DNA of 8,106 nucleotides from Bacteroidota bacterium (lineage in GTDB: Bacteria; Bacteroidota; Ignavibacteria; UBA10030; UBA8401). Where the stretch lies: assembly GCA_003456055.1 (NCBI GenBank), contig DMPG01000012.1, forward strand, positions 5,866-13,971, written 5' to 3'. Below the pieces are notes generated by a model, which was not told the DNA's origin, searched no databases, and was given only the letters and a program-made list of their open reading frames with translations. The stretch's first letter is position 1, and each line of letters opens with the position of its first letter. The position numbers and the translations under genes are program-made. Shown here piece after piece: positions 1-7,000 of the stretch.

Positions 1-30
1 ACGATTTAATTGCTTTGTTTGACATTAGTG

Positions 31-50
31 TTCATTGATGTTTATTGATC
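31..50. repeat. Tandem 10-bp imperfect direct repeat (ATTGAT motif)
   Basis: Two adjacent decamers, TTCATTGATG and TTTATTGATC, match at 8 of 10 positions and share the core TNATTGAT. The cores are exactly 10 bp apart, so both would face the same side of the helix, as expected for a tandem regulator site. They lie about 50 bp upstream of the predicted -35 element of the barrel gene, a reasonable place for an activator. No regulator is known. In AT-rich DNA this could be chance. Confidence 0.3.
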
Positions 51-98
51 TCTGAATATAGTATTTTCAATGGCATGTCAAAAATATTATATTTCTTC

Positions 99-129
99 TT
101 GACAATTGAGCAAAGCCCTTATATATTTG
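99..129 (+). promoter_or_regulatory. Predicted housekeeping promoter of the barrel gene
   Basis: TTGACA at 99-104 is followed, after a 17-bp spacer, by TATATT at 122-127, a near-perfect sigma70-type pair. The same bases also fit the Bacteroidetes consensus: TTG at 99-101, then 20 bases, then TATATTTG at 122-129, which matches TAnnTTTG exactly. Transcription would begin near 134-136, leaving a leader of about 50 nt before the ATG at 188. A second TTGACA at 19-24 has only a poor -10 (TTTATT at 41-46) and is a weaker candidate. Confidence 0.75.
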
Positions 130-173
130 CAATACCTTTAAAACAAATAATTCACTAATCCTCAATAAGTAAT

Positions 174-180
174 AAAGGAG
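174..180 (+). promoter_or_regulatory. Strong Shine-Dalgarno sequence of the barrel gene
   Basis: AAAGGAG lies 7 bases before the ATG at 188, an ideal Shine-Dalgarno match and spacing, and it fixes that start codon. It stands out because nadB and purF in this window have no comparable site. This suggests the barrel gene is translated strongly. Confidence 0.8.
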
Positions 181-187
181 TAACAAA

Positions 188-862
188 ATGAAAAAAGTTC
201 TAGCAGTAGTTTTGGCAGTAATTATGCTCTCGAGTTTTATGATCGCTCAAGATGTACAACCAGCTGTTAAAGCTGGATCCAAATCTCTTAATTTCACATT
301 TGGTGGATTAGGTGCATTTGGCCTCAACGGAACAGGTCCTGCTGGTGGTCTTGGTATTTCATATTTTCTGTCAAGTGATGCTGCAGTTCGTCTCGGATTA
401 CAAATAAGAAGCATCAGTAGCACAATTCCTGCTAATCCAGGAACAGGACAAACAGGTACAGATGGCAGTCAGTCAACTTTTACATTAGGAGTTGGAGCTG
501 ATTATTTAATGTATATGATGGGTGCAACTTCACGTGTTCGCCCGTATGTGGGAGCTGGATTCTCATTCTCCATGATTTCAGACACAAGAAAAAATGCAGT
601 GATTGCTCCTGCAATTCAAGTTGAACAAAAAGGTACTGGCGCAGGATTAAATTTGGGCTTAATGGGTATTGCTGGGGCGGAATTTTTCCTATATCCCGAA
701 ATGAGTTTATCAGCTGAATATACATTGAGTCTTTTTAACATGAATTCTCCTGCTGATTTAGTTTCAACATCTGGTTCTACCAGTGTTACCACAAAACAGA
801 CTAGTACAACAACTATTCTTGGATTTGGTGCAGCTGGTGCAACCATGCATATTTATTTCTAA
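188..862 (+). CDS. Secreted outer-membrane beta-barrel protein (OmpX/OmpW-like fold)
   Basis: This 224-residue protein probably sits in the outer membrane as a small porin-like or structural barrel. Its ligand is unknown. Residues 1-20 form a signal peptide: two lysines, then a hydrophobic core ending MIA, with likely cleavage before Q21. The mature part alternates glycine-rich amphipathic strands, for example near 35-48, 52-62, 65-75, 97-110, 117-130, 150-168, 172-183 and 208-224. Polar Thr/Ser/Gly/Gln-rich stretches at about 79-97 and 184-208 would be surface loops. The last residue is Phe within HIYF, the aromatic C-terminal signature recognised by the BAM assembly machinery. Length and pattern fit the generic outer-membrane beta-barrel family (PF13505-like), which does not give a specific function. 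The start is fixed by AAAGGAG at 174-180. The gene has its own promoter and terminator, so it is probably monocistronic and well expressed. Confidence 0.85.
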   Translation: MKKVLAVVLAVIMLSSFMIAQDVQPAVKAGSKSLNFTFGGLGAFGLNGTGPAGGLGISYFLSSDAAVRLGLQIRSISSTIPANPGTGQTGTDGSQSTFTLGVGADYLMYMMGATSRVRPYVGAGFSFSMISDTRKNAVIAPAIQVEQKGTGAGLNLGLMGIAGAEFFLYPEMSLSAEYTLSLFNMNSPADLVSTSGSTSVTTKQTSTTTILGFGAAGATMHIYF

Positions 863-885
863 CCTTATAAAGTTTAGAATAATAG

Positions 886-924
886 AAGGCATCTTGAATA
901 AAATCAAGATGCCTTTTTTATTTT
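886..924 (+). terminator. Rho-independent terminator after the barrel gene
   Basis: A perfect 12-bp stem (886-897 AAGGCATCTTGA with 904-915 TCAAGATGCCTT) closes a 6-base loop, ATAAAA. Six T's at 914-919, then A and four more T's, follow at the 3' foot, so the outermost stem pairs overlap the T-tract. It begins 23 bases after the barrel stop codon and ends about 20 bases before nadB, so it should separate the two transcription units. Confidence 0.93.
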
Positions 925-944
925 AGTTTTTTGTATATTCAAAT

Positions 945-2540
945 ATGAAAATTCAATCTGATTTTTTGGTTATTGGCAGCGGCATTGCTGGTCTTTCGTT
1001 CGCATTAAAAATTGCAGAATTAGGGACAGTTTCTATTGTCACTAAAAAAGAGCAGGCAGAATCAAACACCAACCTGGCACAAGGCGGAATTGCAGCAGTC
1101 GTATCGTCTGTAGATGCGTTTGAACATCATATTAATGATACAATGAAAGCAGGTGCTTATCTTTGTCACAGGGATATTGTTGAATTGGTAGTAAAAGAAG
1201 GACCGGAGCGAATTAAAGAATTAATTGATGTTGGAGTCCAATTTACTAAAAGTGCTGGAGGATTAGACCTTGGAAAAGAAGGGGGACATTCTTACCACCG
1301 CATTGTCCACGCTGCTGACTTAACTGGAAAAGAAATTGAACGAGCACTTCTTGCAAGAATTTCTGCACATCCAAATATAAAAATTTACGAAAATCATATT
1401 TCTATCGATCTCATTACGGAGCATCATCTATTTGGTGCCGGAAAGCAGTCACATGATTCAATTCATTGCTGGGGAGCATATGTTCTTGACGTAGAAAAGA
1501 ATGTGGTTAAAACCTTTCTTGCTTCAACAACATTATTAGCCACGGGCGGTGCAGGGCAAGTATATCTTCATACAACAAACCCTCCAATCGCAACGGGTGA
1601 TGGTGTTGCCATGGCATATAGAGCAGGTGCTAGAATTGCAAATATGGAGTTCATTCAATTTCATCCAACAACATTATACAACTCCGGCTCTCCATCATTT
1701 TTAATCTCGGAAGCGGTCAGAGGCTTCGGCGCGATTCTTCGTAACAAACACGGCGAAGATTTTATGAAAAAATATGATCCGCAAGGTTCGCTTGCTCCGC
1801 GTGATATTGTTGCCCGTGCAATTGATACAGAACTAAAACGAAGTGGAGATGAATGTGTTTATCTCGACTTAAAACACTTGAATGCTGAAGCGATAAAGAA
1901 CCATTTCCCAAATATTTACGAGCGTTGTCTAAAATTTGGAATAGATATCACTGTTGACCTCGTACCGGTTGTTCCTGCAGCACATTATTCTTGTGGTGGT
2001 GTTATTACTGATGAGAATGGATCAACCTCTATCAATGGATTATTTGCGGTTGGTGAGGTGAGTATGACAGGCCTTCATGGAGCGAACAGATTGGCAAGCA
2101 ATTCTCTGCTGGAGGCAGTTGTATTTTCACATCGAGCAGTCGAATCAATCAAGCGAAATAGAAGCAACAGAAACGAGATTACAAATACAATTCCTGACTG
2201 GGATGATAGTGGAACAATAAATAGTGAAGAGTGGATTCTTGTTTCGCACAATCGAAAAGAAATTCAACAATTAATGTGGGATTATGTCGGAATTGTCCGT
2301 TCAAATCATCGCCTCGAACGATCTCAACGAAGAATAAAATTGATCTTAGAGGAAGTAAAAGATTTCTATAAACGGACAAAAGTGACTGAAGAACTTATAG
2401 AGTTACGCAATCTTTCCTGCGTTGCAGATCTAATTATTAGTTCAGCTCTTGCAAGAAAAGAGAGCAGAGGTCTTCATTACACTACAGATTATCAATCTGT
2501 GGATAATATTAACTACTTAAAAGATACGATCTTAAATTAA
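945..2540 (+). CDS. nadB: L-aspartate oxidase
   Basis: NadB is a cytoplasmic FAD enzyme that oxidises L-aspartate to iminoaspartate, using fumarate or oxygen as electron acceptor. NadA then condenses the product to quinolinate for de novo NAD synthesis. The 531 residues are normal for the family (E. coli about 540). The FAD-binding dinucleotide fold starts at residue 11 (GSGIAGLS). Family motifs follow in order: [11 protein letters not shown] (41-51), EGGHSYHRI (112-120), TGGAGQVY (200-207), [11 protein letters not shown] (235-245), [10 protein letters not shown] (284-293), AAHYSCGG (345-352) and [13 protein letters not shown] (378-390). H240, R286, H347 and R382 align at a constant offset with E. 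coli NadB active-site residues H244, R290, H351 and R386. A helical C-terminal domain (about 430-531) ends with the typical SRGLHYT. The related SdhA/FrdA flavoproteins are less likely given the NadB-type motifs. The ATG at 945 places the FAD fold correctly, although no Shine-Dalgarno sequence precedes it. No convincing promoter was found in the 82-bp gap after the barrel gene. The next gene, purF, starts immediately after the stop, indicating an operon. Confidence 0.96.
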   Translation: MKIQSDFLVIGSGIAGLSFALKIAELGTVSIVTKKEQAESNTNLAQGGIAAVVSSVDAFEHHINDTMKAGAYLCHRDIVELVVKEGPERIKELIDVGVQFTKSAGGLDLGKEGGHSYHRIVHAADLTGKEIERALLARISAHPNIKIYENHISIDLITEHHLFGAGKQSHDSIHCWGAYVLDVEKNVVKTFLASTTLLATGGAGQVYLHTTNPPIATGDGVAMAYRAGARIANMEFIQFHPTTLYNSGSPSFLISEAVRGFGAILRNKHGEDFMKKYDPQGSLAPRDIVARAIDTELKRSGDECVYLDLKHLNAEAIKNHFPNIYERCLKFGIDITVDLVPVVPAAHYSCGGVITDENGSTSINGLFAVGEVSMTGLHGANRLASNSLLEAVVFSHRAVESIKRNRSNRNEITNTIPDWDDSGTINSEEWILVSHNRKEIQQLMWDYVGIVRSNHRLERSQRRIKLILEEVKDFYKRTKVTEELIELRNLSCVADLIISSALARKESRGLHYTTDYQSVDNINYLKDTILN

Positions 2541-4043
2541 ATGAAATCAAAGAATTATAAGCGATTTATAAAAGATAAACCAAGAACTGCTTGTGGTATC
2601 TTCGGAATATTCGATCATCCACAGGCATCAGTGATAACATATTACGGATTGCATTCATTGCAACATCGTGGACAAGAGGCAAGTGGAATTGTTTCTTGCG
2701 AATATCGGGAGGATAAAAAGCGATTTCATTTTAATCTCTTAAAAGGGATGGGATTGGTTACCGATGTTTTTAAGGATTACAATTCACTCAAAGATCTTTT
2801 GAAGGGTCGTTCTGCGATTGGTCATAACCGCTATTCTACAACAGGATCGGCAAATAATGAGAAAAATATACAGCCGTTAATTGTTAATTATCGAAATGGC
2901 AATCTCGGTGTTGCTCATAACGGTAATTTGACCAATTTTAGAACAATACGGAAACAGTTACAGGATGAAGGAACAATTTTTCAAACCACATCAGATACAG
3001 AGCTTTTGCTTCATTTAATTGCACGGAGCAAACAGAAAAATCAGATTGATCAGATTAAAGAAGCGATTGACAAAGTTGAAGGTGCATATTCCCTTGTGAT
3101 TCTGACCGATTCAATGTTGGTTGCAGCTCGCGATCCATACGGATTTAGACCATTAGCGTTAGGTGAGAAGGATGGATGCTATGTTGTTGCATCTGAAACT
3201 TGTGCATTCGACATCATTGATGCTAAGTATATTCGGGACATCGAACCAGGTGAAATTCTAGTCATTGATAAACGAGTAGATTCAAAAGAACAATTGACAT
3301 CCCTGCGAGTTGAAAAGAAGATTCCAGAATCGCATCATTGTATTTTTGAATATATTTATTTTTCACGACCTGACAGCTTTATTTTTGGTGAAAGTGTTGA
3401 TAAAGTCCGCAGAAAACTTGGTAAATCTCTTGCCCAAGAGTCCCCGGTACATCCCGATTCTGAAGAAAAAACCATCGTCATCAGTGTTCCGGACTCCAGT
3501 AATACTTCAGCATTAGGATTTGTGACTGAATCAATCAAACAAGGTATCAACACCAAGTTAGAACTTGGTCTTATTCGAAACCATTATGTTGGGAGAACAT
3601 TCATCCAGCCGGAACAAGGAATGCGAGAGATGAAGGTAAAGACTAAGTTCAATACTGTGAAAGGCGTTCTCAAAGGGAAGAAGGTTGTAGTCGTTGATGA
3701 TTCAATTGTGCGCGGAACTACTTCAAAACAATTGGTTAAACTATTGAAAGAAGCAGGACCTAAAGAGATTCATTTTAGAATTACATCGCCCCCAATTGTA
3801 AATTCCTGCTATTACGGAATGGATTTTCCAAACAAGGAAGATTTGATTGCAGTAAAGTGCAATGAAGATGTCGAGAAGATTCGTCAGGAACTTGGGGTGG
3901 ATAGTATCCAGTTTCTTTCAGTCAAAAAAATGTTAGCGTCAGTTCCGAGCGGTGAACGAAAGGGATATTGTACAGCATGCTTTGGCGGAACTTATCCGGC
4001 TCCGATCGAAGATGTTATCGACAAAAATGATCTTGAGGCATGA
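2541..4043 (+). CDS. purF: Amidophosphoribosyltransferase, propeptide and Fe-S type
   Basis: PurF transfers glutamine-derived ammonia to PRPP to give phosphoribosylamine, the first committed step of purine synthesis in the cytoplasm. The N-terminal class II glutamine amidotransferase domain begins at C18 in RTACGIFGIF, so residues 1-17 are a propeptide that must be removed to expose the catalytic cysteine. Further glutaminase motifs are GHNRYSTTG (94-102), HNGNLTN (126-132) and SDTELL (151-156). The phosphoribosyltransferase domain carries GRTFI (351-355) and the PRPP loop VVVVDDSIVRGTTS (382-395). C267, C423, C477 and C480 (HHCIFEYIYF, NSCYYGMD, GYCTACF) fall where the Bacillus subtilis enzyme binds its 4Fe-4S cluster, so this is the Fe-S class rather than the cluster-free E. 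coli class. The 500-residue length is typical. The ATG directly follows the nadB TAA with no spacing and no Shine-Dalgarno sequence, which suggests coupled translation. Its stop overlaps the start of the protease gene. Purine feedback control is expected from the family but cannot be seen here. Confidence 0.97.
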   Translation: MKSKNYKRFIKDKPRTACGIFGIFDHPQASVITYYGLHSLQHRGQEASGIVSCEYREDKKRFHFNLLKGMGLVTDVFKDYNSLKDLLKGRSAIGHNRYSTTGSANNEKNIQPLIVNYRNGNLGVAHNGNLTNFRTIRKQLQDEGTIFQTTSDTELLLHLIARSKQKNQIDQIKEAIDKVEGAYSLVILTDSMLVAARDPYGFRPLALGEKDGCYVVASETCAFDIIDAKYIRDIEPGEILVIDKRVDSKEQLTSLRVEKKIPESHHCIFEYIYFSRPDSFIFGESVDKVRRKLGKSLAQESPVHPDSEEKTIVISVPDSSNTSALGFVTESIKQGINTKLELGLIRNHYVGRTFIQPEQGMREMKVKTKFNTVKGVLKGKKVVVVDDSIVRGTTSKQLVKLLKEAGPKEIHFRITSPPIVNSCYYGMDFPNKEDLIAVKCNEDVEKIRQELGVDSIQFLSVKKMLASVPSGERKGYCTACFGGTYPAPIEDVIDKNDLEA

Positions 4044-7000
4044 TGCGGTGGAAGTATGCTCTAAATATTTTACTTATTGCGATAAATCTTTCCTATTCTC
4101 AAACGTACATTGTTAAATTTAGATCGGATAAGGTCGATTCGGTCTTGTTATATTCATCGATCAATGAATCTCTTAAAAAAATAAGAACCGCTAACAACCA
4201 GCCAAGTTCATTCTCTGTTCATCCTCTTTATTCTAATGTAGCTCCGTCAAAATCTAAATTTCCTTGGAAACAATTCTCTGTTATTAAGTTTTCTCAACGA
4301 CAGAGCGAACAGTTTATTCAATCATTAACCAGTAACTCATTTGTCGACTACATCCAGCCAAGCTACACCTATAAAGTATATTCAGTACCAAATGATTCGG
4401 CATATTCATCACAATGGAATCTTCGTCGCATTGGAATTTCATCGTTACAGGAAAGTGGAGTTATAAATTCAGCACTTCCAATAGCTAAAGTTGGAGTGAT
4501 TGATACTGGAATTGATGACAAGCATCCAGATCTTATTAATACGATTGCATTGAACTCAGGGGAAATTGGCAATGGAAAAGAATCGAACGGAATCGATGAT
4601 GATGGAAACGGATTTATTGATGATTGGAAGGGGTATGATTTTGTAGAATCAGAAACTGAAGATGTCGGTGACTGGCAAGAACGCGATAATGATCCTACAG
4701 ATGAACATGGACATGGAACAGCTGTTTCCGGAATTATTGGTGCGCAGACAAATAATGGAATTGGATTGGCTGGAATATTCGCGACTAAAATTTTACCGAT
4801 GCGTGCATTCGGCAAAAATGGAAATGGAAATGATATTGATATAGCATCTGCCATTATTTATGCAGTTGATAATGGTGTTGATGTTATTAACATGAGCTTT
4901 GGTGATGTAGTACAATCGCCATTTCTCCATGATGCAATTCGGTATGCGTATTCACACAATGTAGTTCTTGTCGCGTCAAGCGGAAATGATGGTACAGGTT
5001 ATCCGCATTATCCATCAGACTATGCTGAAGTAATATCAACTGGCGCTGTCGGTCAATTTGATTCTCGTTCTTTTTTTTCATCGTACAGTCCTTCGCTCGA
5101 TATTATGGCTCCGGGAGAACAAATTATTACAACAACGATTGGAAGTGGCTATACAGATCAATTTGCAGGTACATCGGCAGCTGCTCCGCATGTTTCAGGT
5201 GTAGCAGCTTTGTTAAAGAGTTTTGAAAAAGAAAAAAAGAAAAATCAAATATCCTATGTTGAGCGTTCAAATGAAGAAATTCGTGGTGTACTGTTAAACT
5301 CCGCAGATGATGCGGGTGAAAAAGGATGGGATAAGTTTTACGGAGCGGGAATTGTGAATGCTGCAAAAGCAATTCAAATGATAGCCGGGTCTACTGTGGT
5401 CATCCATTCACCGGGATTAGATGAGATACTTCCGGAAAATTTCAAAAATATTGTTGTATCTGCTTCAACACCATATCTTCAATCTGTTCAACTTTTTTAT
5501 GGAAGAGGAGAGAATCCAACACAATGGAATTTGATTTCGACGATTGACAACAAAATTCTTCTGCACGATACCATTCAATTCCTTGATAAGGTTTTACTTC
5601 CTAATGATTTTTACATACTTCGTTTGGTCGCGAAAAACAGTAAAGGAAATGATATAGAATATCGACAACGTATTATCATCGATTCATCGATACCGAAAAT
5701 CCTTTCATTTCGATTGCGTGATTCTGTCATTATAGGAAATGAATATGGTGCTCTGATCGAAGCTCGTGTCGATAGGAATTCTAGCGGAACATTGTATTTC
5801 CGAAAAATTGGCGAGTTCAGTTACAAAAGTATTCAATCACTCGGATTACAATTGAATCATTCATTTGTGTTGAGTAAAAATGAATTGTTGCCCTCGACAG
5901 ATTATGAGTTTTATTGTGAGTTCAAGGAAAATTCATCTGCAAAGCGTTCGGTAAAATTTCCAACATTTGCTCTTGCAGGAATAGATCACTTTGCACTAAG
6001 AATTTCTCCGCAAGAAATTGCTACAACCGGATTCGATAAAAAATCATACTCTTTGCCGAAAGGATTTTTATTGAATTCAGTTGTTCCGATAAACGGAAAG
6101 CCTACCCTTATTGTTAATGAGTATGACAACGATAATAATTTTGGGAAGCTAAAGGTATTTGAATTTAACGGGAGCAATTTTATTGTTAAAGATTCGTCCA
6201 CCCATTCATGGGTTCCACGTTCTTTCGTAAAAGATAACGGAGACGGGAAGTCAACAATTCTTGTGCAAGACCGAGGAGTTTCGCAGTTACTTCAGATTGA
6301 TACAGTTGGTGGCAAATTTTTTAATAATCCGATTTGGGGAGATTCAACTGACGTTTGGGCAAGCCAATTGATTGATCTTAATTCAGATAATAAACCTGAA
6401 ATTATTACACGCAGCAGTTCAGAATTTATAATTTATAAGAATCTTGGGAACAATAACTTTTCAATTGCGTCACGGTTGTCTAATCCGACTGCACCGTTAG
6501 CTGGTGAAGCACGAAACCAATTTGGTCCGCCGAAATCCATTATCGGAGATTTTACGAACTCAGGTAAAAAAGAAATTATCTTTGCAGATTATGATGGTGA
6601 CGTAATTATGTATCGACAAATCGCTGTCAACTCTTTAGACTTTGAAATTGCAGGAGTAGATACGTCTAATCTAAATGAAATGAGTGACTACATTACTTCC
6701 GGAGATTTTAATGGAGATGGAATAATGGATTTTGCTGTTGCAGGCCATAACAATTTGGATTGGAATCAAGATAGAGAATATGATACTCCGGTATGGACGG
6801 TAAGAGTATATTCTCATATGCTAAATAATGCAGCCGGTTCGGTATCCAAAATCTGGCAGCAAGATTTTGTTGGAGTAAAATCGGGAAGTGGATATGATAA
6901 TGGTCTTGTCAGTGGAAAATTAAAACCAAATGATTCAAAAGATGTCTTGTTCATTTCATTCAATCCACAGGTATATCTTTTTGAATGGAATAATTCTAAA

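Noticed and set aside
19..46. Second promoter from TTGACA at 19-24
   Set aside because: The only -10 near the right distance is TTTATT with a 16-bp spacer and no TAnnTTTG. It is clearly weaker than the promoter at 99-129.
480..846. Two overlapping minus-strand open frames opposite the barrel gene
   Set aside because: Both are antisense to a gene with a signal peptide, promoter, ribosome site and terminator, and neither shows family motifs.
3310..3556. Short alternative frames on both strands within purF
   Set aside because: They overlap well-conserved PurF sequence, including an Fe-S cysteine region, and have no motifs or start signals of their own.
4369..4854. 161-codon open frame on the minus strand
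   Set aside because: It lies wholly opposite the catalytic domain of the subtilase. Its translation is low-complexity Ser/Pro/Ile-rich with no recognisable motif, and the plus-strand frame carries the triad motifs.
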